In this document: positions 49,701 to 58,200 of the stretch, one piece after another
How positions within the stretch are numbered: the stretch's first letter is position 1
How the letters are laid out: every line of letters begins with the position of its first letter
Assembly (NCBI GenBank): GCA_963931865.1
Contig: OZ007511.1
Coordinates: 10,096,603-10,160,602 of the forward strand
Length of the DNA: 64,000 nt
Direction: 5' to 3'
Source of the DNA: Axinella damicornis
Taxonomy: Eukaryota > Porifera > Demospongiae > Axinellida > Axinellidae
Position numbers and translations under genes: made by a program
The notes under the pieces: generated by a model
Database searches by the model: none
The model's input: only the letters and a program-made list of their open reading frames with translations
What the model was told of the DNA's origin: nothing

Positions 49701-52117
49701 ACCAACCACGGACGAGGAGGCTTCTTGGGTGGGCCGACCTTAGAATTACTGCCTTGATGCCTCCATTCCACGTCAGCCGGTCTCATACTCTCACTGATCT
49801 TCAGTCCCCTCTGTAACGAACCCGACAAACTGTCGTCACTGGTCGACCGCGGGAGGGAGTACCTGCGTTTATCAGCTGGCTGGCTTGGAGGACCCGGCGC
49901 TTTGCGTCGCTTCACTTCCGGTACAGAATTCATTGCCAATTCACCTTTTCGATTGCTGAGAATTTTTGGCGGCTGTATCTTCACAGATTGTGGAGGTGGT
50001 TGAGGGAGGTGGCTGGTGCTAGTGTGTGGGGAGGGAGTGGGGGTGGGAGTGGGGGACGAGGATGGGGGGAGGATGGGGTGACTCCGATAGGGCATGTTTG
50101 GCCTGCGAGGTGGCTGGGCTGTGGTGAGATCGGGCTGGCCCCTTGTCATGTCAGAATCTTCTTCAGATTCCAGTCGCTTCCTCTTAATCCAACTCTCATC
50201 CGATTTGATCGCAACTGTCTTGTGCGCAACACCCAGCCGCCCATGCGACGGGACCGCTGGATGCACCGCACCCTCAACAAGCGGCGACTCACACTTCTGC
50301 CCTGCAGTTGCCTCCCCTACATGTTCTACAGCAGGTCTTTCTGGAAGACTATCAGTTCTACTAAACGTTCGTGGTACCGGAATTGGCCTCGGAGGTGCCA
50401 TGGGCCTCGGAGAGGAAACCTTCTCTTCTGCTTCTTCCACAATCTGGTTACCAAGTTGGTCTGGTTTGTGCGCGAATCTTGGTTTTGGGGTGGGGCTTTC
50501 TTTTGTCTTTGCTGTTGTTGTTGGTGTTGTTGTTGTTGGTGTTGTTGTTGTTGCTGACTCTGTTGTTGATGATGTTGCTGACACTGTTGTTGATGATGTT
50601 GTTGACACTGTTGTTGATGATGTTGTTGACACTGTTGTTGATGATGTTGTTGACGCTTTTGTCGTTTCAGAGTATGCTGAATCAGGAGGCTCATTGCCAA
50701 TACTACTTGATCTCAACTTGGGAATATTCCAGTCTTTGGGCATGGGTGGAGAAAGAACAGTTGAAGAAGAAAGAGCAGGAGAAGGAGGAGGGAGTGAGAC
50801 GGCTGACGATATGCTACGAACATCCGAACCCTCGCTAAGTTCAGACGATGATTTGGCGCGTGTGCGGGTGGAGTAGGCAGGTGGGGGCTTTGGAAGAGGG
50901 GTCAGTGCCTGCACTGCTGGGCTGCTACCCTTCCTAGGTACTGGCCGCGGCATAGGAGGACTGTAGTCATCACTGGTTTGTAGCTGAGAGATCTCCTCCC
51001 TCAGAGTACGGTTCTCTTGAGTGAGTTCTGACTTCTGGCCTTTCAAGTGCATGATCTGATGCTTCAAAACCTCATTCTCATATTTCAGTTCCACAACCAC
51101 TGGTTCCTTACCAGCTTCGACTCCGGAATGGGATTCCGGATGACTCACGCATCCAGCAGAATGGGGTTGGTCATGTGGTGAGTTCATGTGGTCCTCGTTT
51201 ACAGCTAAATCCGGAGGAGTGGAGATTTTTGGCAATCTCGTTCGTGGTTTCGGAACAGGTCTATTCGTTGGAGGTGGATCGGGCGAGCTCTTGGACTCAC
51301 TCATCTCCTGTCTCAGCTCTTCACTGCTGCTGTTACTCGCGCTTCGGCCAACAGGCTTGGGTCGAGGGGGGAGGGGTATCTTCCTACTGCTAGCTTCACC
51401 AGAGGTAGCAGGTGAGAGCTCAGGCCCCTTGGGGACAGGCTTGGAGACCTCCGGGCTCTCTGCATCAACACCAATGGGGGGTTTCATGATTGGGGAGTAG
51501 TTGACAGGCTCACCATCTGTTGACGAGATATCGGTGTGGCTTGAGGATACGCTGCTGCTGTGCTGGGAGACACGTTCAGAGGAGTCGTCCTCCATGACAC
51601 CCAGGTGTTCCAACAAAGATAACGATTCTGATACCCTATCTGGGGACGGCTCCCTCACACTAGTAGTTGAAATAGTCGCAATTTGATCCACTGAACACGC
51701 CTTCTTCAGCTTCTGTGGTGGAAGCATAGGAATCTTTCTGTAGCCCGCAGTCCTGGGCCGAGAGCGCTCCTCGGCGATGGGACTCAGAACCGGCGCACTC
51801 TGGTTATGCAACAGTGGAGTGAAGGGGTCTCCAGTCTGACTTGGAGGAGGCGTCTTTCTACTGAGTTCTTTAAGGAAGCCAGTTTCTTTTGAAGAGCGAA
51901 GAAAGGAGGCTATTGTTGCACTGCTTTTCTTCAACTGAACATTGACTTGCACTTTATGCCCGTCCTGATGGTCCGCCCCGTCGTGGCATTCTGCCCTGTC
52001 CTGGTCAATCAGGTCAGGAGGGGGTGGGGATGACGGTGGTGAATGAGAGCAGTATGTTCCGATTTTCATCCCCTTGGGATTAAATCGGATGGGAGAGGAG
52101 GACCCATTAGACGACAT
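30026..52117 (-). CDS. DENND2-like DENN-domain Rab guanine-nucleotide exchange factor
   Basis: Exons with confirmed phase are 49634-52117, 43765-43851, 42379-42453, 41703-41784, then 35313-35391, 34766-34818, 34491-34661, 33844-33921 and 33387-33479. After the N gap come 31939-31980, 31810-31869, 31368-31482, 31083-31141, 30949-30993, 30447-30534, 30310-30367 and 30026-30128. Exons 39228-39359 and 38175-38237 are likely, but the join to 35391 is unresolved. DENND2 hallmarks are IPQFCFPD, SFVLTDIEGSKRFGYCRRLL, LPEVYCIVSPLGCFSLYAK, ETSILPSKL and FSSKSIRRFVGAFHLTQMF. The family activates Rab9-type GTPases in endosome-Golgi traffic. The first exon (828 codons) is Ser/Pro-rich, with a heptad coiled coil at about residues 340-380 and a Thr/Ser tract at 479-536. 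The cDENN middle part (expected WQHTFIPVLP) is missing and probably falls in the gap. One intron uses a GC donor. Confidence 0.85.
30575..30920. repeat. (GGA)n purine tract in a DENND2-like intron
   Basis: About 350 nt that are almost entirely purine on the plus strand, mixing GGA, GGGAAA and G runs. The tract creates long Glu/Arg/Gly frames on plus and Leu frames on minus that are not genes. It lies between the exons at 30447-30534 and 30949-30993. Confidence 0.95.
31226..31352. repeat. (CA)n microsatellite
   Basis: A long CA run just beside the GTGCGT donor of the exon at 31368-31482. The donor lies within about 15 nt of the repeat edge. Confidence 0.95.
31487..31612. repeat. (GGGA)n microsatellite
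   Basis: About 30 near-perfect GGGA units directly upstream of the splice acceptor of the exon at 31368-31482. On the transcript strand this is (TCCC)n, an exceptionally long pyrimidine tract. Confidence 0.95.
32270..32560. repeat. Dispersed repeat family A, inverted copy
   Basis: TCCACTAG-type blocks (CTAGTGGAATGCAGGACATT), TTCACATGACGGTCATC and TGAAGCAGTCTAGCAGGTAC are reverse complements of blocks in 5660-5960 and 14640-15295. Confidence 0.6.
32731..32930. other. Assembly gap, 200 N
   Basis: Exactly 200 undetermined bases, a size that suggests a placeholder. It interrupts the DENND2-like gene between the exons at 33387-33479 and 31939-31980, where the missing cDENN segment should lie. 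The left flank (GTGCGCGTTCGGGGTCTGG) is a repeat shared with 25376-25467. Confidence 0.99.
33050..33140. repeat. Short tandem repeat AGTAATCT(C/T)(C/T)
   Basis: About eight units of 10-11 bp based on TCTAGTAATCTTCAGTAATC, in a DENND2-like intron. Confidence 0.9.
33503..33795. repeat. (GGGA)n / G-rich purine tract
   Basis: About 290 nt of GGGA, GGGT and G-run units lying before the acceptor of exon 33387-33479. It is polypyrimidine on the transcript strand. Spurious Glu/Gly and Pro/Ser frames arise from it. Confidence 0.95.
34000..34352 (-). CDS. Possible nested transposon or gene start inside a DENND2-like intron
   Basis: An ATG at 34237 opens MDEYESVSDRRRQLTRQRHR, continuing as a very basic, Arg-rich frame to about 34000. 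A TATATATATATA box lies at about 34340-34352, roughly 100 nt before the ATG, followed by a CG alternating run. Arg/Glu-rich stretches of this kind occur at the N-terminus of Helitron and other transposon proteins. No catalytic domain follows here. It could be a transposon 5' end or a small nested gene. Confidence 0.3.
35285..35306. repeat. Poly-C tract next to a splice donor
   Basis: About 18 C (G on the transcript strand) beginning 7 nt after the GTATGT donor of exon 35313-35391. Confidence 0.9.
36288..36893 (-). mobile_element. piggyBac-like element flanked by TTAA
   Basis: TTAA (36284-36287), then CCCTTTAAGCCCC. The right end is GGTGGTTAAAGGG followed by TTAA (36894-36897). The 606-bp unit thus has CCCTTT/AAAGGG ends and a TTAA target duplication, the piggyBac signature. 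Next to the right end a frame encodes CAECMKMCCLGGKNSV-like residues, shared with 5970-6064 and 47463-47552. The interior has no transposase core, so it is non-autonomous, or a deletion derivative retaining the last exon. Confidence 0.7.
36994..37556 (+). repeat. 43-bp tandem array built from the tRNA-like head of a SINE, 13 units
   Basis: Each unit holds GTGGCTGGTGGCCGAGGGGT, then TAAAGCATTCAACCTCAGTC. It is a recurring Pol III A-box-like block (TGGCCGAGGGG) followed by an anticodon-stem-like stretch. GCATTCAAC occurs 13 times at steps of 42-47 bp, mostly 43. The last unit leads into the SINE body at 37557-37690. Confidence 0.85.
37557..37690 (+). mobile_element. tRNA-derived SINE body, copy 2
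   Basis: It contains ACACCGCATCCTTCAG and GGGGATGTAAAGCCCTCGGT, matching the body of the copy at 27545-27832. With the preceding head array it is one SINE whose 5' head was amplified in place. It lies in a DENND2-like intron, antisense to the gene. Confidence 0.7.
37694..38086. mobile_element. Foldback MITE, 393 bp, almost fully self-complementary
   Basis: CAATAGACCTTATTCCGCAA-type left end and AAGGTCTATTG right end. The arms pair over almost the whole length, including TTGGTCACCATGC with its complement, around the centre CTACTGGAGGTGCCTCCAGT. It inserted a few bases after the SINE body. Confidence 0.9.
38875..38930. repeat. Foldback repeat, diverged ends
   Basis: TTAGCCTCATCCCAGGCT ... AGCCTGGGAGCAAGACTAG, with the centre CTCCGGAG. 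Confidence 0.75.
40026..40190. repeat. Minisatellite with ~60-bp units
   Basis: Three to four units carrying AGACTTCATGGACACAGAAC and TCGATCCTCAGGAAG and GGCTAGACCCAACCACAG. It lies in a DENND2-like intron. Confidence 0.85.
41806..41980. repeat. (GGGA)n microsatellite
   Basis: About 40 units with GGAAGGA variants. It starts some 20 nt before the acceptor of exon 41703-41784 and is thus polypyrimidine on the transcript strand. This is the third such GGGA tract abutting an acceptor in this gene. Confidence 0.95.
42040..42066. repeat. GT/poly-G tract
   Basis: GTGTGTGT followed by about 17 G. A similar run of about 19 G lies at 42458-42476, immediately upstream of the acceptor of exon 42379-42453. 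Confidence 0.85.
42820..42972. repeat. (TG)n microsatellite
   Basis: About 150 nt of TG with ATG and GCA interruptions in a DENND2-like intron. Confidence 0.95.
43649..43764. repeat. Poly-C plus (CA)n tract ending at a splice donor
   Basis: About 16 C, then CA units running straight into the exon. The donor of exon 43765-43851 is itself a GTGTGT of the repeat on the transcript strand. Confidence 0.95.
44371..44925 (+). other. 184-aa open frame antisense in a DENND2-like intron
   Basis: The longest unexplained open frame in the introns. It starts MCFIKSDAKHNQC, contains HLGVAGGMGIHPFESLLPR and has no recognised domain, signal peptide or splice context. Base composition resembles its surroundings. 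Most likely a chance frame or part of an unrecognised transposon. Confidence 0.2.
45826..45860. repeat. Foldback repeat of the AGCCTCGTTCCCAG family
   Basis: CTAGCCTCGTTCCCAGG ... CCTAGGAACGAGGCTA; only 35 bp with almost no loop. Confidence 0.85.
46761..47168. mobile_element. 408-bp MITE-like element with long inverted ends
   Basis: TAGCCTCGTACCCAGGCCCT ... GGGCCTGGGAACGAGGCTA. The inner arms share GGTGACACTTGGCAAAATTC and its complement. The middle (about 46850-47090) is unique, so this is a full MITE with ends of the same family as the small hairpins. Confidence 0.85.
47463..47552 (-). mobile_element. piggyBac-like element end with Cys-rich frame
   Basis: TTAA (47459-47462) followed by CCCTTTAACGGAATTCTTCC. 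The minus frame encodes CTECMKMCCLGGKNSV. It is the third copy of this end in the window. Confidence 0.6.
47864..48420. mobile_element. 557-bp MITE with near-perfect long terminal inverted repeats
   Basis: CTAGCCTCGTACCCAGGCCC ... GGGCCTGGGTACGAGGCTAG. The arms stay identical over more than 65 nt, through GAAAGAAAGGGCCTGGTATC and TTTGCGCATGCGCG. The near-perfect arms suggest a recent insertion. No coding capacity. Confidence 0.9.
48944..48989. repeat. Foldback repeat, diverged
   Basis: ATAGCCTCATTCCCAGGC ... TTTTGGAACGAGGCTA. The right arm is partly lost. Confidence 0.7.
49498..49610. repeat. Foldback repeat, diverged
   Basis: CTAGCCTTGTTCCCAGGCCA ... TTCTGGGAAAGAGGCT. It lies just downstream of the donor of the first DENND2-like exon. 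Confidence 0.7.
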
Positions 52118-53530
52118 GATGACACAGGGCAACAGCGCAGAGTGGATAATCTATCAAAGGAGAGGGTCGGGAAGTGTGTATATGTTACAAGATGATCAGT
52201 CTAAGGTAGCACTCGTGTGTGACAGTCCCTTCCTATTTCCACCTGTTTTCCTGCTTAAAAGTTGGTATAGCCACAGATAATAAAGATTGCTACGTCTCTA
52301 TTACCTATGGTACAGTAAGCATGTATGAAGATGTAACTTGGGTTAGGGTACTTCATGTAGGTGGACACCGTCCATGGCTTCTACACGGGACTGCCACACA
52401 CATGGTTCTGTGTAAGGGTCTGGAAATGCAGAGCATGAAACTGGGATATGGCAACAGCACTAGTGACTTGCGGCCATTTTCTACTGCAGTTCCGAGACTC
52501 TGAGATGAGAGTCACCTTCCACACACACACACACACACACACACACATCATGGCCCACGTACAGCACTGGCTATAGACTCGGTACCGGACTCTCATGCGA
52601 GAGTCTGGTACCGAGACTAATGAAGAACTAGTCACACACAAACAGACGGAAAACTGATGGAGTCCGTGCGCCATGAGACGACTTCTATTCATGCACAAGT
52701 TTTAATAAGTAGCCTCATGTCAGTACAACAGCTACATTCACGTACCTCCTCTCCTACGGGACGTGTACGGCGCGGCGAAGTAAAATACCAACCAAGTGAG
52801 ACGATTCAGTGAAGAATGTAGGCTAGCTGCCAGACCTGCTGCATCTTCGCTCTCAGCACGGCGGAGAACAGAACCCACGGGTCGCAGACACACACAGCTG
52901 ACAGTGAACACAAAGGAGCTAGCCGGGTCTGGCTGCGCTTTCGTGAGTTTTGACCAGCTGACAGATCCGCAGTCAAAGCTAATTACGTCAATATTGGCAA
53001 TCACGTTTCATTCCATACATTTTTCAATAACTTTAACATTAATTGCATTCCATACATTTTTCAATAACTTAGTAACCGATCGGCAATGCCATGCAGTCAG
53101 GTCATGCCAGTTGCACCCCAACGTTGGCAACCAGACTAGGCCCACCAGTCCCAGGAAGAGTGAGCGGTAAGTTCGTGCTAGTCTGAGTTGAGGGTCTGGG
53201 AACGAGACTAAGATCACATGAGCACGGAATCTGATGTAGAATGTTTGTGAGGTAAATAAAAGTTTCATCACCATGGGAATCGGAATGGGATAGCTGCTTC
53301 AATGGGATGTCTGTACGGTGATGTACCTGTTTTATAGTGTCAGAGTGTTAGTCTGTGAACCAGTCCTTCCTCAAAGGGAGAAGGTCTGGCTAGATTGCTA
53401 GCGGCTTCATCATGTGACCTGTAGCTCTACATCTACACACACTGACTGCAGAAGCAACTTCTGGATCTAGAGTGTGTTGGAAGAAACTCCATCCCTTGGA
53501 ATTCACAGTATCGAAGCAAGATCAATATAG
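52118..53530. other. Divergent upstream region between the DENND2-like and GH3 genes
   Basis: The two genes point away from each other, so about 1.4 kb must hold both promoters. It contains a CA run (about 52518-52548), a foldback repeat (52574-52619), a direct duplication of CATTCCATACATTTTTCAAT (about 53010-53070) and a lone GGTCTGGGAACGAGACTA half-site near 53195-53212. No clear TATA box is seen. Confidence 0.45.
52574..52619. repeat. Foldback repeat variant
   Basis: TAGACTCGGTACCGGACTCT ... AGAGTCTGGTACCGAGACTA around CATGCG. The termini are TAGTCTCG-like rather than TAGCCTCG-like. Confidence 0.8.
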
Positions 53531-56350
53531 TTGCACAACATGACCAGAAGACGGCTTTGTATGTACGGTACTGTTCTGGTGGTGGGTGTGGCAGCCCTGG
53601 CACTATGGAGAGGTCACTCCCCTTCCTCTTTCCTGGAACCCGACCTCAGGGTGCACCATGCTGGAGTTGGAGAGAAGACAGCAGGAGGACACTCTGGCCA
53701 ACATTCCAAAAGCCCCTCCTTCCGAGGTCACTCCCCTTCCTCTTTCCTGGAACCCGACCTCAAGGTGGACCATGCCAGAGTTGGAGAGAAGACAGCAGAA
53801 AGACACTCTAGCCAACATTCCAAAAAACCCTCCTTCCCCTTGCAACAGCACAAATCAATGGATTATGATTATGATGAGGAGGAGCCCATGATGGTAGCTG
53901 ATGACAAGTCTAGTGGTAAGGAACTGTTTGAAAAAAAGATCCCCAAGGTGACTCGGAAATTTGGAAGTCACCCTTCAAATCTCCCAGCAGTCAACATTGA
54001 AGATAGGTCCCTATACACACATGTACCAACCCGTAAAAACAAGACGAGGAACAATCAACTTGGTGCAAGCAAGCTTAGAAATAGATTTAGACCACTATCA
54101 AATTCCACATCCACTGGAAGATTTCGCAAGCTACGCAAAGAGAATATCAAACAGCCGGGGATAAGTAAACTACATCCCTCTCGACATCCTAAACTAAGTG
54201 TCCATGCGTTTCGTGATACCACCTTGTCGTGGGAAAGCCGTGTTGAGGACTTGGTAGCTCGTTTGACATTGGATGAAAAGGTGGGACAGATGGCTCATGG
54301 GGGAGCCGAGAATAACGGGCCAGCCCCTCCCATTACTCGCCTCGGCATCAAACCCTACCAGTGGGGCACGGAGTGCATCAGTGGGAATGTATGGGCTGGG
54401 CCTGCAACGTCTTTTCCAATGGCCCTCGGAATGAGTGCCACTTTCAACTACAACCTGGTATATAAGGTTGCCATGGCAACTAGCATTGAAGTCAGGGCTG
54501 CTAATAACGATTATGTATCCCGCGATGTGTATGATTTCCATACTGGTCTAAGTTGCTGGAGTCCCGTAGTCAATATTATGAGAGATCCAAGATGGGGTAG
54601 GAACCAAGAGACGTATGGCGAAGATCCATGGCTTTCGGGTTACCTTGCAAGAGCCTTTGTGACGGGATTACAAGGTAATCACTCCCGTTACGTCAGAGTC
54701 AATGCTGGATGTAAGCATTTTGATGCTCATGGTGGCCCTGAAAATGGCAGATATTCGTTTGATGCTAAGGTATCTGAGCGAGACTGGCGCATGACCTTCC
54801 TACCGCAATTCAGAGCATGTGTTGAAGCAGGATCATGGAGCATTATGTGCAGTTACAACCAGATTAACGGAGTCCCAGCTTGTGCCAACAAGAAGCTACT
54901 GACAGACATTTTGAGGAAGGAGTGGCATTTTAAGGGATATGTTGTCAGTGATCAGGAAGCACTCGAACATATCCTAAACTCTCACCATTATGCTTCTTCC
55001 ATGGTTGAAGCAGCTACTGTCGCTGTTAATGCAGGGACCTGCTTGGAGGACGGAGGCAAGTGGGACAACGTATTCAGCCATATTGGAGAAGCAGTAAGGA
55101 AGGGAATGATAAGGAATGCAACGATAACGGATGCTGTCAGGCGACTTTTCATGGTACGAATGCGACTGGGGGAGTTTGACCCTCCAGGAATGAATCCCTA
55201 CAAGAGATTGAACGTGTCTGATTTTGTACAGAGCGATGGACATAGGAAACTGTCACTCCAGGCCGCGTTAGAATCCTTTGTCCTGCTTAAGAATGACAAA
55301 GCGAGAGGTCTTCCCCTCACCACCCCTGCACAAACTGCATGCATAGTGGGGCCATTTATTGACAATCCACCAGCCACTTTTGGTTTCTATGTTCCAAGGA
55401 TCATGAAAGACTATGTGGTTACCCCATTGCAAGGCATTAAAGGGGAGAGCAAAATTGTTGGGCGAGACAGTATAAAGTCAGCCTCTGGTTGTAAAGATGC
55501 TTTTTGCAAGTCTTACAACAGCAATGAAGTTGTAAATGCCTGTAGTGAAGCTGAGCTGGCTATTGTGTGTCTTGGAACTGGACCCAGTGTTGAAACGGAG
55601 CACCTTGATCGATCAGACATTAACCTACCAGGAAATCAGCTTCAGTTGCTAAAAGATGCCGTCAATTCCACTCAAGGTCGCGTAGTTCTTGTGCTATACA
55701 ACGGAGGCCCCGTGGACATAACCTGGGCCAAACAGAGCAAGAAAGTTGTTGCCATTGTTGAGAACTTCTTCCCTGCGCAAAGTGCTGGTACAGCTCTTGC
55801 AATGATACTGACTGGGAAGTACAATCCAGCTGGGCGATTGCCGTTTACCTGGCCTGCCAGCCTAGATCAGGTCCCTCCCATCTCTAACTACAGCATGGTG
55901 AACCGAACGTACAGGTACTTCTCAGCAGAACCGCTCTACCCTTTTGGATTTGGGTTGTCGTACACTGAGTTCAAGTATTCCAATATTAGTGCAGTGATGT
56001 ACCGTACCGGTACCGTCAAAACAAGAATGAGCATCACTGTTAGAGTATCTGTGACAAACAAAGGTAGGTTCAATGGTGACGAGGTCGTTCAAGTGTACAT
56101 CTCGTGGCCTGAACAGTATCGTGCTATAGCACCTATACGGCAGCTGGTGGGTGTGAAGAGAGTACATATCAAGAGAAAGCGGACGATAAATTTGAAGTTT
56201 GTGATAACAAGCAAGCAGCTGCAACTCTACACTGAACGGTGGGAGGTGGTTCCAGGCGTGATGCAGGTGTATGTTGGCGGACAACAGCCGATGCAGAAGA
56301 ATAGTGCCCCCTCCAATGTACTCAAATCCACCTTCACTATTTCGAGTTGA
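53531..56350 (+). CDS. GH3 family glycoside hydrolase, beta-xylosidase-like, membrane-anchored
   Basis: 939 aa in one exon, plus strand. A hydrophobic stretch (LCMYGTVLVVGVAALALW, residues about 8-25) after MTRRR indicates a type II signal anchor. A stalk follows in which about 38 residues are duplicated (RGHSPSSFLEPDL repeated). The GH3 N-terminal TIM-barrel runs from about residue 230: GTECISGN, NQETYGEDPWLSGYLA, CKHFDAHGGPE. The nucleophile is probably Asp474 in VVSDQEALEH. The alpha/beta-sandwich GH3 C-terminal domain follows, with a PFGFGLSYTEFKYSN motif at its end, then a fibronectin III-like tail. The long plant and invertebrate beta-xylosidase-type GH3 enzymes are the closest remembered architecture. 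Substrate is uncertain (xylan, glucoside or other). A pseudogene fragment lies at 58492-58928. Confidence 0.88.
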   Translation: MHNMTRRRLCMYGTVLVVGVAALALWRGHSPSSFLEPDLRVHHAGVGEKTAGGHSGQHSKSPSFRGHSPSSFLEPDLKVDHARVGEKTAERHSSQHSKKPSFPLQQHKSMDYDYDEEEPMMVADDKSSGKELFEKKIPKVTRKFGSHPSNLPAVNIEDRSLYTHVPTRKNKTRNNQLGASKLRNRFRPLSNSTSTGRFRKLRKENIKQPGISKLHPSRHPKLSVHAFRDTTLSWESRVEDLVARLTLDEKVGQMAHGGAENNGPAPPITRLGIKPYQWGTECISGNVWAGPATSFPMALGMSATFNYNLVYKVAMATSIEVRAANNDYVSRDVYDFHTGLSCWSPVVNIMRDPRWGRNQETYGEDPWLSGYLARAFVTGLQGNHSRYVRVNAGCKHFDAHGGPENGRYSFDAKVSERDWRMTFLPQFRACVEAGSWSIMCSYNQINGVPACANKKLLTDILRKEWHFKGYVVSDQEALEHILNSHHYASSMVEAATVAVNAGTCLEDGGKWDNVFSHIGEAVRKGMIRNATITDAVRRLFMVRMRLGEFDPPGMNPYKRLNVSDFVQSDGHRKLSLQAALESFVLLKNDKARGLPLTTPAQTACIVGPFIDNPPATFGFYVPRIMKDYVVTPLQGIKGESKIVGRDSIKSASGCKDAFCKSYNSNEVVNACSEAELAIVCLGTGPSVETEHLDRSDINLPGNQLQLLKDAVNSTQGRVVLVLYNGGPVDITWAKQSKKVVAIVENFFPAQSAGTALAMILTGKYNPAGRLPFTWPASLDQVPPISNYSMVNRTYRYFSAEPLYPFGFGLSYTEFKYSNISAVMYRTGTVKTRMSITVRVSVTNKGRFNGDEVVQVYISWPEQYRAIAPIRQLVGVKRVHIKRKRTINLKFVITSKQLQLYTERWEVVPGVMQVYVGGQQPMQKNSAPSNVLKSTFTISS
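53605..53835 (+). repeat. In-frame duplicated ~114-bp stalk repeat in the GH3 gene
   Basis: CATTCCAAAA and GGTCACTCCCCTTCCTCTTT mark the unit, present at about 53610-53720 and 53725-53835. The unit length is a multiple of three, so the frame is kept. Confidence 0.9.
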
Positions 56351-57185
56351 TTTTTTTACAGAACTATAGGCTGCTTTTAGATTTATAATTTTGCAAGCTC
56401 ATCTGTACATGGGAAGCAACAAGCACCATACATGCATGCATTACATGAGAATCCACATTCTGTAAAATACCTTATCCTAAAAGAAACTCGGCCGGGTAGT
56501 TAATCATGAGTAGTTTATCATGTTTTGTGAAACTGCAGCCATGCAATGGTGTCGCGATCACCCAGATCTCGATCTGTATAACTCTTGCGAGCTTTCACCT
56601 CCTTCATTAATTACATTATTCTGCATGTGTCCAACCTGGAACACAGCTCTCTGTGCAGACATCTGGTCCAAAGCTCTCACTACAGTCTCTGAGCAAAGTT
56701 TTAGGTAAGACATTTTATACAATTGGTTGCTATAATAATTATTATGTCTCTGTCTGGTCTAGAGTAAACATCAGCGGCACTTAATTGTACGTAGTTATGG
56801 TAAGGTACATTATTGGAGCACATTACTCACAAATACAAACTAGCTAGTATGTAATATAGCCTCATTCCCAGGCCTTTCACCCCAGTGTTTGTCACTGTAC
56901 TGCAAGCGACAATGCTGGAGTAAGAAGGCCTTGGAACGAGGCAATGTATTTATAACTCAGGTTGGGGGGAATGCTATCAGATCTTGAGGGAAAATGCTCA
57001 TGAGCAGTATATTAGCTCGCGCACCAACCAAATAATGCTATCAGCAGAAACTGTGTGAATATGTGTTGCTCCCACTCCGACCAGATGAAAGTTTAGCAAG
57101 TTGAAGAGTTAGTCATAACATACCTGATAATCTGCATGGGATGTAAATGTGGTTGTGCAGATGTTGATGGAGCTTGGGGAGATAA
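56351..57185. other. 3' flank of the GH3 gene
   Basis: It contains a foldback repeat (56857-56942) and a segment near 56670-56708 (CTACAGTCTCTGAGCAAAGT) that recurs at about 59350-59378. A 62-aa open frame overlaps that segment, without recognised domain. No clear polyadenylation signal was identified. Confidence 0.4.
56857..56942. repeat. Foldback repeat, diverged
   Basis: TAGCCTCATTCCCAGGCCTT ... AAGGCCTTGGAACGAGGC, inner arms CCAGTGTTTGTC / GACAATGCTGG. Confidence 0.75.
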
Positions 57186-57189
57186 CTAG

Positions 57190-57445
57190 AATTTGTGGAG
57201 ACAGCAGAGGTTGTGATGGAGTGGTTGCACTGACAGAGCTGACGGTAGTTCAGGCTTTGCTACTCAGTATTGTGCCAGAGTTTGGAGTGGTTGCACTGAC
57301 AGAGCTGACGGTAGTTCAGGCTTTGCTACTCAGTATTGTGCCAGAGTTCGCGAACTCTGGCACAATACGGAGTAGCAAAGCCTGAACTACCGTCAGCTCT
57401 GTCAGTGCAACCACTCCATCACAACCTCTGCCTGTCTCCACAAAT
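57190..57445. repeat. Large inverted repeat with one internal tandem duplication
   Basis: GGAGTGGTTGCACTGACAGA ... TCTGTCAGTGCAACCACTCC about the centre GTTCGCGAAC (57347-57356). The left arm is duplicated (57218-57283 and 57283-57347), the right arm is single. Confidence 0.85.
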
Positions 57446-57740
57446 CGGCTCCACAGGGCATCCACCATTGCCTGCCATGCATGTAGGGGGTGGGTCGATC
57501 CCATTCAGCCACTCCCTCAGTACCTGCATGACAGAAGCATTGAGAGGGATCCCCACAGTCAATGCTGTCAAGAACGGAAATTCACTGGCCCAACTCCCTA
57601 GATTGCACCAGTCGGTGTTGACAGCATAGAGCCTTCTCTGTACATCCACCAAGTCATCAACAGAGGACATACAGCCCCGCAGCTTAACTTGACCTGGTAT
57701 ATACATTGTGGCAACTTTGAATGTGAATTTGAATGCCAAA
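57340..57740 (-). pseudogene. Frameshifted Death-domain-like exon
   Basis: Minus frame one gives WCNLGSWASEF and SVMQVLREWLNGIDPPPT. A one-base shift is needed to continue as HAWQAMVDALWSRF. Together these are the last three helices of a Death domain (the typical pattern is WL.G....PTW..LV..L). The frame break, and the large inverted repeat running through the 3' part, suggest a dead copy or an exon broken by the inversion. Confidence 0.5.
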
Positions 57741-57884
57741 GGTGTTCATGCAGATAGTCAACTGGGAATCCACTGCGTTTGGTCCTGCCCATCGGACTAT
57801 GCCTATATATAACCTTCGGAACATAAACTGCATGCAAGTAGCTGTCACTGGTATACCCATGACTGAAGCATATAACCACAAATC

Positions 57885-58045
57885 TGATGCTCCTAGGTAG
57901 CTAGCTAACTGTAACGTGGATTATTGCTTGGCCTTGGCTCGAGCAATGATGAGCATTCATGCTGAAAAGGATGGCAGGAACTCAATTTCTAAGCCATACG
58001 TCTATTTCACAGTACTCAGACATAACTTACTCTTGGAAATCACAT
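57885..58045. repeat. Segment duplicated in inverted orientation at 59185-59330
   Basis: Shared blocks include GATGCTCCTAGGTAGCTAGC, AGCATTCATGCTGAAAAGGA, GCCATACGTCTATTTCACAG and GACATAACTTACTCTTGGAA, found in reverse complement at 59185-59330. Confidence 0.85.
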
Positions 58046-58200
58046 AGCTATACATGTACGACTGCAATTCTAAAATTTTGTGCACAAAGCAGGAATACCA
58101 TAGGAGGAAGGAGGTTCAAGGAGGTAGCTAGTTAATTAGCCAAAATATAGCTACACAACATCCCTAGTGGCTTGTATTACTTTTTTTTTCTATAGTCAGT

